A stretch of DNA of 64,000 nucleotides, taken from assembly GCA_965202845.1 (NCBI GenBank), contig OZ241856.1:2666001-2730000 (forward strand), given 5' to 3'. Positions 18,916 through 28,703 of the stretch are shown here, one piece after another; position 1 is the first letter of the stretch, and each line of letters begins with the position of its first letter. Both the position numbers and the translations under genes were made by a program. Source of the DNA: CBDATA01 sp965202845 (GTDB taxonomy: Bacteria > Acidobacteriota > Vicinamibacteria > Marinacidobacterales > Marinacidobacteraceae). The notes beneath the pieces were generated by a model. It ran no database searches, was not told where the DNA came from, and was given only the letters and a program-made list of their open reading frames with translations.

Positions 18916-20057
18916 CGGGCTTCCCCTTCGACCCGCACCTCCATGCCCTCGGTCACCACCGCCGGAGGATGGAGCGCCACCCGCTCCCCGTCCGCCAGCC
19001 CCGCCCGCACCAGCACGCCGTCCTCGCCGTCCGACCAGAAGGCGTCCACCTCGCGGATCCGGATCCGGTTCTCGTTATCCACCACCAGGACGCTCCCGTC
19101 CTCCCGGAACGCGCTGCGGGGCACGAGCGCCGCGTCCGGGACCTCCCGCCCCTCGATCTCGGCGCGGACGAACATGCCGGCGACCAGCGGCGGCCTTCCG
19201 TCCGGGCCGCGCTCCCAGGGGTCCCTCGTTTCGATCACCGCCGGGAGGAACCGGGTCGTCGGGTCCATCTCGCCCTCGACGCGGACCAGCCGGCCTTCCC
19301 AGGTCCACGCGGAGAGTCCGGGGCCGAGCACCGCGGTGAGCCGGGCGGCGGGCGCTGGGCCGCCGTCGAAGGGGAGATCGACCCATTCCAGCGCCGCATC
19401 GGGCAGCGACACCCGGGTTTCGGCGACATCCACCGACAGCAGCTCCAGCAGCGGAACGCCGGGCGCCGCCCATTCGCCGACCTCGGCGAACCGTTTGCCC
19501 ACGATGCCGGCGTGCGGCGCCAGGATCTCGGTCGCCGCGAAATCGGCTTCCGCCCGCCGCAAGGCGACTTCGGCGGCGTCCAGCGCGGCGCGGGCGGCGG
19601 CGAGCTGGGGGATCCGGAGCGCCAGCGGATCCGGCGATGCGTCCTCTCCCTCCCACTCCTCCCGGGCGAGCCGCGCCAGCCCCTCCTCGGTCGCGACGAG
19701 GAGCGCCGCCTGGTCGCGTCCGCTCCGGGCCTGCAGCGCCGCCTGCTCCCAGGCCACCGGCTCGATCCGGAACAGCGGCGCCCCGGCCTCGACCCGGTCT
19801 CCCTCCCGCAGACCGGGCGCCGCCCAGATCACCCGCCCGGCCACCTCGGCGGCGACGGTGGTTCGGCGCGCCGGGCGCACCGTGCCGTTGGCGCGCACCG
19901 TGATCCGTCGCGGCCGCACACGCATCTCCACCACCCGCACCGCCGGCGCCAGCGTCTCGACCTCCTGGGCTTCCGGCTTCGGCCCCAGAATCACCAGCAG
20001 CGCGACCAGCGCTCCCGCCGCCAGCAGGATGGGAAGGAACAGCAGCTTGCGGAGCAT
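18912..20057 (-). CDS. RND periplasmic adaptor (membrane fusion protein)
   Basis: This 381-residue protein has an N-terminal anchor helix (LLAAGALVALLVIL), a barrel-sandwich lipoyl domain split by an alpha-helical hairpin (RTTVAAEVAGRV ... ILAPHAGIVGKRF) and C-terminal beta-barrel segments. The adaptor links the inner-membrane pump to the outer-membrane channel. It starts directly after the TAG of the channel gene (TAGATG) and its stop overlaps the pump start, so the three genes form one translationally coupled operon. No local regulator gene is seen. Confidence 0.9.
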   Translation of the reverse strand: MLRKLLFLPILLAAGALVALLVILGPKPEAQEVETLAPAVRVVEMRVRPRRITVRANGTVRPARRTTVAAEVAGRVIWAAPGLREGDRVEAGAPLFRIEPVAWEQAALQARSGRDQAALLVATEEGLARLAREEWEGEDASPDPLALRIPQLAAARAALDAAEVALRRAEADFAATEILAPHAGIVGKRFAEVGEWAAPGVPLLELLSVDVAETRVSLPDAALEWVDLPFDGGPAPAARLTAVLGPGLSAWTWEGRLVRVEGEMDPTTRFLPAVIETRDPWERGPDGRPPLVAGMFVRAEIEGREVPDAALVPRSAFREDGSVLVVDNENRIRIREVDAFWSDGEDGVLVRAGLADGERVALHPPAVVTEGMEVRVEGEAR

Positions 20058-21479
20058 CTACGGTTTCCGCTCGAATCCGCCGCCCAGCGCGAGCGCGAGA
20101 TGCACCCGGTTGTCGAGCCGGGCGCGCGCCCGGGAGAGATGCGCCGCCTCGGCCTGGAGCGCCGCCCGCTCCGCCTCGAGCTCCTGGAGCCGCGAGCCGA
20201 AGCCGCCCCGGCGCCGCGCCCCGCTGCGGGCGAGCGCCCGGCGGCTCGCCGCGAGCGCCTGCGCCGACTGCGATTCCACTTCAGCGAGCGCCTCCTCCGC
20301 CGCAAGCGCCGCCTCCACCTCCTGGTAGGCGGTCAGCACGGTGCGGGCGTACCCGGCGAGCGCCTCCTGGTCGCGGGCCTCCTCACCCCGGATCTGCGCC
20401 CGGATCCTTCCGCCCTGGAAGACCGGCGTCGCGAGGCCGGCGAGCAGGCCCCACACCGAGAAATCCCCGTCCACCAGCTGCCGGAGCCTGGGAGTGGCGG
20501 TCCCCACCGAGCCGGTGAGGGAAAACTGCGGATAGCGGGCGCGCCGGGCGATTTCGGTGAACTGCCGGGACGCCGCGAGCCGCCGTTCGGCCGCCGCCAC
20601 GTCGGGACGCCGGGCCACCAGGTCCGCCGGCGCCCCGGCGGGAACCGGGCCCGGCGTCGCCGGAAGCGCTTCGCCCAGGGACCACTCCGGCCCCGGTTCG
20701 CCGTCCGGGTAGTCGGAGAGCAGCGTCTCCAGACTCCGCGTCGCCGCGGCGCGCGCTTCCCGGAGGCTGGCGGCGGCGGCCCGCGCCTCGGCGAGCCGGG
20801 CGCTGGCGGCGTCCACCTCGGCGAGTGTCATCGCTCCGATCCGGGCGCGTTTCCGGGTCCAGCGCAGCGTCTCTTCCTGCCGCGCGACCACCGCCTCGGC
20901 GATGCGCGCCTGCTCGCGCGCCTCGACGGCGAGGAAGTAGAGGCGCGCCGCCTGGCCGGCCAGCGAGATCCGGGCGCCGGCGGCGTCGGCGACCGCCGCC
21001 TCCAGCCCGGCGCGCGCCGCCCGCGCCCGGGGCGCCGCGTCGCGCCAGAGGTTGGCCTCCCACGACAGGTCCAGCGAGAGGCCGTACTGGACGTATTCGG
21101 CGGTGAGCACGTCGTCGTCGGCGATGCCGGGGATCGGCAGGCCGATGAAGTTGCGCCGCTCCTGGAGCCGGTTCGCCTGGATCGCCGCCTGCGGTTGGAG
21201 CGCGCTCGACGCGATCCCGGCGTCGGCCGCCGCCTGCGCCAGCCGGGCGCCCGCCTGCCGGAGCGTCAGGTTGCCGGCGAGCGCCCGCTCCACCACCCGG
21301 TCGAGCGCCGGATCCCCGAATGCGGTCCACCAGTCGTCGGCGACCGGCGGCATGGTTTCCGATGCGACGGACGGCGGGGGCGCGAAATCCACCGCCGGCG
21401 GTTCGGCGGGCGGCGCGCGCAACCCGCCGCATCCGCTCACGAGGATCGCAGCGAATGCAGGACGAATCCAGCCGCGCAT
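20058..21479 (-). CDS. Outer-membrane efflux lipoprotein, NodT/OprM type
   Basis: Starting at ATG 21479, the ~473-residue protein has a lipoprotein signal (AAILVSGCGG). Two TolC-type repeats follow: WWTAFGDPALDRVVERALAGNLTL begins the first and a long coiled-coil helical region closes each half. DLVARRPDVAAAERRLAAS is the typical NodT signature. It is the exit duct of the RND pump. An ATG at 21491 is an alternative start. Only ~39 bp separate it from the divergent phoD start, so the promoters share that gap. Confidence 0.9.
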   Translation of the reverse strand: MRGWIRPAFAAILVSGCGGLRAPPAEPPAVDFAPPPSVASETMPPVADDWWTAFGDPALDRVVERALAGNLTLRQAGARLAQAAADAGIASSALQPQAAIQANRLQERRNFIGLPIPGIADDDVLTAEYVQYGLSLDLSWEANLWRDAAPRARAARAGLEAAVADAAGARISLAGQAARLYFLAVEAREQARIAEAVVARQEETLRWTRKRARIGAMTLAEVDAASARLAEARAAAASLREARAAATRSLETLLSDYPDGEPGPEWSLGEALPATPGPVPAGAPADLVARRPDVAAAERRLAASRQFTEIARRARYPQFSLTGSVGTATPRLRQLVDGDFSVWGLLAGLATPVFQGGRIRAQIRGEEARDQEALAGYARTVLTAYQEVEAALAAEEALAEVESQSAQALAASRRALARSGARRRGGFGSRLQELEAERAALQAEAAHLSRARARLDNRVHLALALGGGFERKP

Positions 21480-21518
21480 GACACCGGGCATTTTCGCACG
21501 CCTATATTTCCCCTTGCC

Positions 21519-23075
21519 ATGCTTCCCAACCGCCGCGCCTTCCTTCGCGCCGCCGCGCTCGCTCCGGCGGTTCGCGCCTTCCCCTCCTTCGCCGCCGGTC
21601 CGGTCTTCCGGCACGGGGTCGCCAGCGGCGATCCGCTGACCGACCGCGTCCTGCTGTGGACCCGGGTGTCCGGCATGAGCGATGAGCGGGTTCCGGTGCG
21701 CTGGGAAGCAGCCCGGGACCCGGGGATGCGCGACATCGTGAACTCCGGAATGACCCACACCGGGCCGGAGCGCGACTACACGGTCAAGGTCGTCGCGCCG
21801 GGGTTGAAGCCGGGGACGACGCACCACTACCGGTTCGAGGCGGGGGGCGAGCGCTCCCCGGTGGGCCGCACCCGGACGCTCCCGCGCGACCCGGACCGGG
21901 TGAAGCTGGCGTTCGTCTCCTGCTCGAACCTTCCGTTCGGCTACTTCAACGTCTACCGCCGGATCGCCGAACGCGACGACCTGAACGCGGTGCTCCACCT
22001 GGGGGACTACCTCTACGAATATCCGAACCGGGACTACGGCGATGGCGCCCGGTTCGGGCGGGTCCCGCAGCCGGACAAGGAGATCACCACCCTCGCCGAC
22101 TACCGGACCCGGCACGCGCAGTACAAGACGGACCCCGATCTCCAGGAAGTCCACCGGCGGCACCCGTTCATTCCGGTCTGGGACGACCACGAGATCACGA
22201 ACAACGCTTGGACCGACGGCGCCCAGAACCACCAAATTGAAGAGGAGGAGGGCGACTGGTTCCTCCGCCGGGAGGCGGCGGTGCGCGCCTACTTCGAGTG
22301 GATGCCGATCCGCGAGCCGGAGCCGTGGCCGAGCCAGCGCACCTGGCGCGCTTTTCATTTCGGGCGGCTCATGGACCTCATCATGCTGGACACCCGGCTG
22401 ATCGGGAGATCGCGGCAGGCCGAGTGGGGCGATGCGGAGGCGATGGCCCATCCCTCGCGGACGCTTCTGGGCGGGCGGCAGGAGGCCTGGCTCTTCCGGG
22501 AGCTGATCGCTTCCCGGGATGCCGGCGTTCGCTGGCCGGTGCTGGGGCAGCAGGTGATGATGGGCCCCTTCCTCGACGCCGACGGCAAGCCGCAGAACCC
22601 CGACCAGTGGGACGGCTACGCGGCGAGCCGGAACCGCCTCTTCGACCTGCTGGACCGGGAGCGGATCGACAACCTGATCGTGCTCACCGGCGACGTCCAC
22701 CAGTCATGGGGGATGGATGTGCCGCGCGACCCGCTCGCCGGCTACGACCCGGACACCGGCGCCGGCTCCTATGCGGTGGATTTCGTCACCACCGCGGTCT
22801 CCTCGCCGAGCTCGCTGCTGCGCCGGCTGGGGACGGAAGCCGAAGTCGCGCGGGAGGTCGCCGCCATCCGCGCCGCGAACCCGCACGCCAAGTTCGGCGA
22901 GGGCTTCCACCGCGGATACTGCCTGTTGGACGTCACTCGGGATCGGGTTCGGAACGACTGGTACTTCGTTTCTTCCGTCGAGGAGCGGACGGACTCGGTT
23001 CGCTGGGCTGCGGGTCTTCTGGTCGCTCCGGGGACCCGGCGCGCGGCGCCTGCGGAGAGCGATACAGCGGACTGA
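21519..23075 (+). CDS. phoD: PhoD-like alkaline phosphatase/phosphodiesterase, TAT-exported
   Basis: This 518-residue protein starts with a twin-arginine signal (NRRAFLRAAALAPAVRA). A PhoD N-terminal Ig-like domain (HGVASGDPLTDRVLLWTR) is followed by the Ca/Fe metallophosphatase core: FVSCSN, LHLGDYLYEY, WDDHEITNN and LTGDVHQSW supply metal ligands. Such enzymes release phosphate from mono- and diesters outside the cytoplasm under phosphate limitation. Its last ~140 bp overlap, on the other strand, the read-through tail of a truncated antitoxin gene. The divergent neighbour is the efflux channel. Confidence 0.92.
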   Translation: MLPNRRAFLRAAALAPAVRAFPSFAAGPVFRHGVASGDPLTDRVLLWTRVSGMSDERVPVRWEAARDPGMRDIVNSGMTHTGPERDYTVKVVAPGLKPGTTHHYRFEAGGERSPVGRTRTLPRDPDRVKLAFVSCSNLPFGYFNVYRRIAERDDLNAVLHLGDYLYEYPNRDYGDGARFGRVPQPDKEITTLADYRTRHAQYKTDPDLQEVHRRHPFIPVWDDHEITNNAWTDGAQNHQIEEEEGDWFLRREAAVRAYFEWMPIREPEPWPSQRTWRAFHFGRLMDLIMLDTRLIGRSRQAEWGDAEAMAHPSRTLLGGRQEAWLFRELIASRDAGVRWPVLGQQVMMGPFLDADGKPQNPDQWDGYAASRNRLFDLLDRERIDNLIVLTGDVHQSWGMDVPRDPLAGYDPDTGAGSYAVDFVTTAVSSPSSLLRRLGTEAEVAREVAAIRAANPHAKFGEGFHRGYCLLDVTRDRVRNDWYFVSSVEERTDSVRWAAGLLVAPGTRRAAPAESDTAD

Positions 23076-23205
23076 ACGGCCCGGTCTGGTCCATTCTGTC
23101 CAGCGCGTCGTACAGGGCCTCGCGGCTGTCGACGTTGACCAGATGACCTCCGCTGTTCCACGTCGGCAGCTCCGGCATCTTCTTGTCCTTCGCTTTCTTC
23201 GCCAT
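22933..23205 (-). CDS. Truncated duplicate of a VapB antitoxin tail
   Basis: The first ~42 residues (MPELPTWNSGGHLVNVD, REALYDALD) copy the C-terminal part of the VapB antitoxin encoded at 23646-23888 (LPELPSWNGGRFLVNID, REALYRVLD). The ribbon-helix-helix DNA-binding half is missing, replaced by MAKKAKDKK, and after the homologous block the frame runs through ~45 residues antisense to phoD. It starts inside the vapC stop region, so the order is antitoxin, toxin, antitoxin tail. It may be a toxin-binding fragment able to neutralise without repressing, or debris. Confidence 0.6.
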   Translation of the reverse strand: MAKKAKDKKMPELPTWNSGGHLVNVDSREALYDALDRMDQTGPFSPLYRSPQAPRAGSPERPEDPQPSEPSPSAPRRKKRSTSRSEPDPE

Positions 23206-23645
23206 TACAAGTCTCCGAGCGGATCCACGACCGTCAGGAAGGGGAACCGATGGAAGCCCGCGTCGCGGGTGCAGATGCGGCTGATGCCGTGTTCGCGCAT
23301 CAGGACCGCGATGTGCACATCATGCATCGCGCTCCCGCGGATTGCGGGCAGTTCGGCCAGGGTTCGCTCCAGGACCGCGGCATGACGCGAAGTCGCCACC
23401 AGCATCTCGAATCCGGACGCGTCCAGAAGCCGCTGCACGAGGCCCCATGCCGCTGGCGGTTTCCACGGCGCCTCAATCGTGCGGGGGTGGGTGCTGACGC
23501 GCAGGAACTCGTAGCAGATACTCCAGGTGAGGAACGCCGGCGCCGGGTCGCGCCGCGCTTCCTCGAGTCGCTCCCGGCAGGGCTGGCTGATATCCGAGTA
23601 CTTGTTCGCGGCATGCACCAGCACGTTGGCGTCGAAGACCAGCAC
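23205..23645 (-). CDS. VapC-type PIN-domain toxin
   Basis: This 146-residue PIN protein has LVFDANVLVHAAN at the N-terminus (Asp), CYEFLRVS (Glu) and HDVHIAVLMREHGI followed by TRDAGF (acidic residues). It would be an RNase toxin. It starts with GTG immediately next to the TAA of the upstream antitoxin, giving tight coupling. The same PIN subgroup (long form, with STHPRT segment) commonly pairs with RHH antitoxins. Confidence 0.88.
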   Translation of the reverse strand: MLVFDANVLVHAANKYSDISQPCRERLEEARRDPAPAFLTWSICYEFLRVSTHPRTIEAPWKPPAAWGLVQRLLDASGFEMLVATSRHAAVLERTLAELPAIRGSAMHDVHIAVLMREHGISRICTRDAGFHRFPFLTVVDPLGDL

Positions 23646-23888
23646 TTATTCGTCCTCTTCGTCCAGCACCCGATAGAGGGCCTCGCGGTCGTCAATGTTG
23701 ACCAGAAATCTCCCACCGTTCCACGACGGCAGTTCCGGCAGTTCCTCCGGTTGAGGTTTCGGGGCTTCGGGCGCGAGCACCAGGCGCAGACCCGCCTCAA
23801 CCAGGGAGGACATGGTGGCGCCGCGCCGCGCCGCCTCCTCCCGCAGCCGCTGCATGACCGAGTCGTCAATGTTGAGCGTCGTCTTCAT
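23646..23888 (-). CDS. VapB-type ribbon-helix-helix antitoxin
   Basis: This is 80 residues from ATG 23888. MKTTLNIDDSVMQRLREEA then GATMSSLVEAGLR is a ribbon-helix-helix DNA-binding domain. The C-terminal half (LPELPSWNGGRFLVNID) is the toxin-binding arm, and is the part duplicated downstream of the toxin. It should repress its own operon and neutralise the PIN toxin. An ATG 12 bases upstream (MVFHMK) is an alternative start; no strong ribosome site favours either. Confidence 0.85.
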   Translation of the reverse strand: MKTTLNIDDSVMQRLREEAARRGATMSSLVEAGLRLVLAPEAPKPQPEELPELPSWNGGRFLVNIDDREALYRVLDEEDE

Positions 23889-23941
23889 ATGGAAAACCAT
23901 ACCACAGCGCGCCGCCGCGTGTGCGAGCATTCGCGGCGCGC

Positions 23942-24844
23942 ATGCCGGAACCGCCGATCGCTTCGCTCGCCGGGGTGAGCCACCGCTACGGCCCGGTTCT
24001 CGCGCTCGACCGGGTGGACCTGGAAGTCCGCCCCGCCGAGATTCTGGCGGTCCTGGGCCCGAATGGCGCCGGCAAGACCACCGCGATCCGCATCCTGCTG
24101 GGCGCGCTCCGCGCCCGGGAGGGCGCCGCCCGGGTTTTCGGCGCCGACCCCGACCACCCGGCAGTGCGGCGCCGCCGCGGCGCGATGCTCCAGATCTCCG
24201 GCCTGCTCCCCACCCTCACGGTTTCGGAGCACCTGGAGCTCTTCCGCGCCTACTACCCGGCGCCGCTGCCGCTCGAGCGGCTGCTCCGGATGGCGGGACT
24301 CGAGGACCTGACCGACCGGCGCTTCCTGAAACTCTCCGGCGGTCAGAAGCAGCGGGTGATGTTCGCGCTGGCGCTGGCGGGCGACCCGGAGCTGGTGTTC
24401 CTCGACGAACCCACCGCCGGGCTGGACCTCGACGGCCGGCGGCGGCTCTGGCAGGAGATTAGGGGACTCCGGGAGGCCGGCCGGACCGCCGTCCTCACCA
24501 CCCACTACCTCGAGGAGGCGGACGCCCTCGCCGACCGGATCGTGGTGCTCCACCGGGGACGGACGATCGCCGCCGGAACCCCGGCCGAAATCAAGACCCG
24601 GACCGGCGGCAAGCTGGTGCGGGCGGTCACCCGCATCACCCCGGAGCAGGCGCGCCGCCTCCCCGGCGTCGTTGAGGCCCGGACGCGGGGCCAGCATCTG
24701 GAGCTTCTGGCGTCCGAAGCCGAGGCCCTGCTCCGGGAGATGCTGGCGCGGGACCCGGATCTCGCCGACCTTTCGGTGGGCGGGGCCGGACTGGAGGAGG
24801 CGTTTCTGGCGCTCACCGGCGACGCGGAGGACGGGGCGGCGTGA
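23942..24844 (+). CDS. ABC-2 exporter ATP-binding protein
   Basis: This 300-residue ATPase has Walker A GPNGAGKTTA, signature LSGGQKQRV, Walker B LVFLDEPTAGLD and H-loop TTHYLEEAD, the DrrA/CcmA-like ABC-2 class, with the ~70-residue C-terminal extension typical of that class. The next gene, overlapping in GTGA, encodes the matching permease. Such pairs export drugs, lipids or polysaccharides; the substrate is unknown. GTG 23921 is an alternative upstream start. Confidence 0.9.
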   Translation: MPEPPIASLAGVSHRYGPVLALDRVDLEVRPAEILAVLGPNGAGKTTAIRILLGALRAREGAARVFGADPDHPAVRRRRGAMLQISGLLPTLTVSEHLELFRAYYPAPLPLERLLRMAGLEDLTDRRFLKLSGGQKQRVMFALALAGDPELVFLDEPTAGLDLDGRRRLWQEIRGLREAGRTAVLTTHYLEEADALADRIVVLHRGRTIAAGTPAEIKTRTGGKLVRAVTRITPEQARRLPGVVEARTRGQHLELLASEAEALLREMLARDPDLADLSVGGAGLEEAFLALTGDAEDGAA

Positions 24845-25623
24845 GCGGCGGCGGTTCCCTCCGGCGGCTCCTCCGCATCTGCCTGCTGGAGGCGCGCGCC
24901 CAGTTCCTGAGCGCGACGCGGATGCCGGCGTTCGCCTTCCCGACGCTGGTGTTCCCGCTGATGTTCTACACCTTCTTCGGAATCCTGCTGTTCGGGTCGC
25001 AGGGCGGGGACCCGAACCTGCCCACCTACATGCTGGCCGGGTACGGGGTGTTCGCGGTGCTGGGTCCGGCGCTCTTCGGGTTCGGCGTCGGCCTCGCCAA
25101 CGAGCGCGACAGCGGCTCGCTGCTGCTCAAGCAGACGACCCCGATGCCCACCGGGGCGTACCTTTTCGCGCGGATGGCGATGGCGCTGGTCTTCGGGGCG
25201 GTGGTCGTCCTGGGGCTCTTCCTGCTGGGCGCCTTCGGCGCCGGAGTCCGGCTCGCCGCCGGCGAATGGCTCGGCCTCGGCGCGGTGATCCTCGCCGGCG
25301 TGATCCCGGTGTGTTCGCTGGGGCTGATGATCGGGACGCTGGTGAAGGTGCAGGCGGCGGTCGCGGTGGTGAACCTGGTGTTCCTGCCGATGGCGGTGCT
25401 CTCCGGCCTCTGGTTCCCGATCACCCTCTTCCCGGAAATCCTGCAGCAGGCGGCGAACATCCTCCCCGCGTACCACCTGGCCCAGCTCGCGCTCAAGGTC
25501 ATTGGCATGGATCAGGGGCAGCCGGTGGGGCTGCACCTGGGCGTGCTGGCGGCCGAGACCGCGATCTTTCTCCGCATCGCGGTGTTCGGTTTCCGGCGCT
25601 TCGGCCGGCTGGACCCGGCCTGA
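24841..25623 (+). CDS. ABC-2 type permease
   Basis: This 260-residue integral membrane protein has six predicted helices, including FPTLVFPLMFYTFFGILLF, LGPALFGFGVGLANERDSG and NLVFLPMAVLSGLWFP, the ABC-2 membrane signature. It pairs with the ATPase encoded immediately upstream (start overlaps its stop). The last codons and stop lie in a perfect 14-bp tandem duplication that also contains the start of the next gene. Confidence 0.88.
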   Translation: MSGGGSLRRLLRICLLEARAQFLSATRMPAFAFPTLVFPLMFYTFFGILLFGSQGGDPNLPTYMLAGYGVFAVLGPALFGFGVGLANERDSGSLLLKQTTPMPTGAYLFARMAMALVFGAVVVLGLFLLGAFGAGVRLAAGEWLGLGAVILAGVIPVCSLGLMIGTLVKVQAAVAVVNLVFLPMAVLSGLWFPITLFPEILQQAANILPAYHLAQLALKVIGMDQGQPVGLHLGVLAAETAIFLRIAVFGFRRFGRLDPA

Positions 25624-25636
25624 TGAACCCGGCCTG

Positions 25637-25640
<4 letters not shown>
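25613..25640. repeat. 14-bp tandem duplication at a stop/start junction
   Basis: ACCCGGCCTGATGA occurs twice in tandem. The first copy ends the permease gene and creates a spurious ATG AAC CCG GCC TGA mini-frame; the second supplies the ATG of the following ATPase. Before duplication the stop and start would have overlapped as TGATGA. Confidence 0.8.
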
Positions 25641-26452
<812 letters not shown>

Positions 26453-26590
26453 CAGCCATGCTCGATCCCGCGAATGTCCTGCGCGGCTTTCTCGACAAAC
26501 TTTCCATGAGCGAGGCGGAGCTCGCCCGCCAGGCCCATGTGCCGGTGAAGCGCATCCGACAGATCCTGAACGGCGAGATGCCGATGACCC

Positions 26591-27442
26591 GAACCTATCT
26601 CAAAATTGCCTGAGAAGGACTGTGATGCAGGCCAGCTGAACGAAACCCAAGAAGTTTTCTGGATGAAATTCCCATCGAATCAGAATCCGTCGCTGCCACT
26701 GTATCCACGCGAAGAAGCGTTCTACCATCCACCTCCTCTGATACCGACGTAGCCGACGTCCGTCTTGCGTCCTCGGCCTCTTTCGGTTCTTGCGGTGCGG
26801 CGCGATCATGTTGATTCCTTTCTCGCGCATATCCTCGTCCAACGCATCACTGTCGTAGGCTTTGTCTCCAATCAGATTTTTCGGTTTTTCTTCTACCATG
26901 CGGAATGGCAGATTCAACTGAACCAACTTCACTTCGTGGTGATTCGCAGCATGTACGCTGATCGAGTAAGGCAAACCATGTTTCTCAACTATCGCCATGA
27001 TCCTCATGCCTTTACCACGCTTCGTCCGTCCGATTTCGAGACCTCCGCCTTTCGCAGGTAAGAACATTCCGTCGATAAAACCTTCCGATCCATCGTACTG
27101 ACCGCACTCTTGAAGTTCAGCTACCAATCTCTCCATGATTTTCGGATAAACACCGGCGCGACACCAGGCTTGATACCTGCGATGAACGGTTTTGTAATTC
27201 GGATACTCTGGCGGCAGAAACCTCCACGGCGCACCGGTATGCAGGAGCCAAAGAACGGCTTCGAGAACTTCGCGTGCGGGCACGGGCTTTCGTCCCCGAC
27301 GTCCTTTGGGGATGTTTTCTTCCGGGAAGAATTTCTGAATTTTCCCCCAGTATTTTTCTCTGATTCGAATCAAGTGGGCCAAGCGGGACATGGTTTGGAT
27401 TGTACACAGATCATCCCAAAATTTCAATTACGAGATAGGTTC
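26591..27442 (-). mobile_element. IS5-family insertion sequence, ~852 bp
   Basis: Terminal inverted repeats: the left end reads GAACCTATCTCAAAATTG and the reverse complement of the right end reads GAACCTATCTCGTAATTG (16 of 18 identical). One transposase gene fills the element. It interrupts the XRE/HTH gene. I could not settle the target duplication because the flanks are both C-rich (CCC / CCG). It is distinctly less GC-rich than its surroundings, a sign of recent arrival. Confidence 0.85.
26600..27427 (-). CDS. IS5-family transposase
   Basis: This 275-residue DDE transposase has an N-terminal domain with GRRGRKPVPAREVLEAVLW and GAPWRFLPPEYPNYKTVHRRY. The catalytic core shows FIDGMFLPAKGG (Asp), LIGDKAYDSDALD (Asp) and the final R-x6-E region RRWMVERFFAWI. 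It is full length with no visible break, so the element may be active. A shorter start at MSRLAHLIRIREKYW is possible. Confidence 0.88.
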   Translation of the reverse strand: MKFWDDLCTIQTMSRLAHLIRIREKYWGKIQKFFPEENIPKGRRGRKPVPAREVLEAVLWLLHTGAPWRFLPPEYPNYKTVHRRYQAWCRAGVYPKIMERLVAELQECGQYDGSEGFIDGMFLPAKGGGLEIGRTKRGKGMRIMAIVEKHGLPYSISVHAANHHEVKLVQLNLPFRMVEEKPKNLIGDKAYDSDALDEDMREKGINMIAPHRKNRKRPRTQDGRRLRRYQRRWMVERFFAWIQWQRRILIRWEFHPENFLGFVQLACITVLLRQF

Positions 27443-28619
27443 CCGCAAGATCGGGCGGCGCATCGGGCACGTCTTTGGATCGCCGCCCGACTACTGGATC
27501 CACCTCCGGGAGCTGCATGAATTCCGGCGTGCGGTGCAGGAACATCGCGCCAGGAAGGCGGATCGCACGCCCTACCCTCCGGAATTCCGGCGCAGGCTGG
27601 TTGCGCTCGCGCGGGACGGGCGCGACCTGCGGGAGCTGGCCTTCGAGTACGAATGCTCGGATACCTCGATCCGCAGATGGATGCGCGACGCCGAACGCGA
27701 CGATGAGGCGGGCGACGGCGGGAGCTATGCGCCGCGCAAGCAGCCCGGCCTCTTTTGACGGCGCTTGAGGATGGGTATGTCCGGCATGCGTCGAGCGAAC
27801 CCGCTGCTTTCGTGGCTCCGCCGGGAGGCGCGTTCGAGATACGCTCCGCAGTTCGCCCGTGGCGGGCTGGAGGGAAACCGTGTCTGAACGGAAGGAACCG
27901 ACTCTCGGAACCTTGGAGAATGTGGACTTGCGCGAAGCGTGGCCGAACGAGGCGCTTGACTTTACTCCCTGGCTCTCGCGGAATCTGGATTTGCTCGGCC
28001 GGGAACTCGATATCAAACTGGAATGCGAAGACACGGAAGTTGACGTGAGCGGGTTGCGAGCCGATATCGTTGCCCGTGTCCCGGAAGATGGCGGACGGGT
28101 CATCATCGAGAATCAGCTCGACGAGGCGAATCTTGCGCACCTGGGTCAGCTTCTGGCCTATGTCGCCGGCTTGGAGGCGACGGCTATGGTCTGGATTGCT
28201 CCGAGTTTTCGAGACTACCACTTGGCTGCCATTCGGTGGTTGAACGAACATACCGAGAACGGCTTCGCCTTCTTTGCAGTTACGATCCAATTGCTGCGAG
28301 TCGGGGATTCCCTCCCGGCCCCCCGCTTCGAAACGGTGGAACGCCCGAACGAATGGACTCGCGCCACACATCGTTCTGTTGCCCACAACGCATATCGCCA
28401 ATTCTGCGAGGAATTCTGGCGATTTTGCCACTCCCGCTGGCCGCCACTGGACATCAAACTGCATGCCGGCCATAACTTGGAGCATCTTGTTCGTGATCTC
28501 GACCTGAAGATCGTCCAGTATCTCGGCTACGAAGCAGTGGGTGTCTTTTTCAGAAGCAGAGGCAGGGAAGAGAAGGAAGATTTCGGCCTCAATTGAGATT
28601 TGAGTGGGTAGAATGGAGA

Positions 28620-28690
28620 CCGCCGGGATTCCGGGTGTCAAGGGCGGGCTTGCACGGCGTAGCGAACCCTTGACTCACGGAATCCGGCGG
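28620..28690. repeat. Imperfect ~24-bp hairpin in the ISL3 leader
   Basis: The left arm 28620-28644 (CCGCCGGGATTCCG ... GTCAAGGG) pairs with the right arm 28667-28690 (CCCTTGAC ... CGGAATCCGGCGG) around a 22-base loop. It may stop read-through transcription from outside into the transposase gene. Confidence 0.75.
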
Positions 28691-28703
28691 GCACGCTCGA
28701 AAA

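Larger units (their letters stand above)
26458..27758 (+). pseudogene. HigA-like XRE protein with C-terminal HTH, split by an IS5 element
   Basis: The left part, from ATG 26458, encodes MLDPANVLRGFLDKLSM then SEAELARQAHVPVKRI and ILNGEMPMT, a HigA/XRE helix-turn-helix. It stops a few codons into the IS. The right part resumes at ~27443 with RKIGRRIGHVFGSPPDYWIHL, exactly the C-terminal HigA motif, then continues with YPPEFRRRLVALARDG and ECSDTSIRRWMRDA, an IS3-OrfA-like HTH. The undisrupted protein would be ~145 residues with two DNA-binding modules, an unusual combination. It lies 5 bases after the ABC gene and ahead of the DUF4268-like gene. It is inactive as it stands. Confidence 0.75.

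Noticed and set aside
16003..20328. 1441-codon open frame on the plus strand through the RND operon
   Set aside because: It is antisense to three clearly recognised genes; GC-rich DNA keeps such frames open. Its composition (His, Arg, Pro, Gly) is that of a shadow frame.
26588..26590. Target duplication of the IS5 element
   Set aside because: Both flanks are C-rich (CCC and CCG); no convincing duplication can be assigned.
27790..27830. 20-base match (TGGCTCCGCCGGGAGGCGCG) to the VapB-like gene at 31580
   Set aside because: Short, GC-rich and encodes a common WLRREAR helix; too little to claim a VapB remnant.
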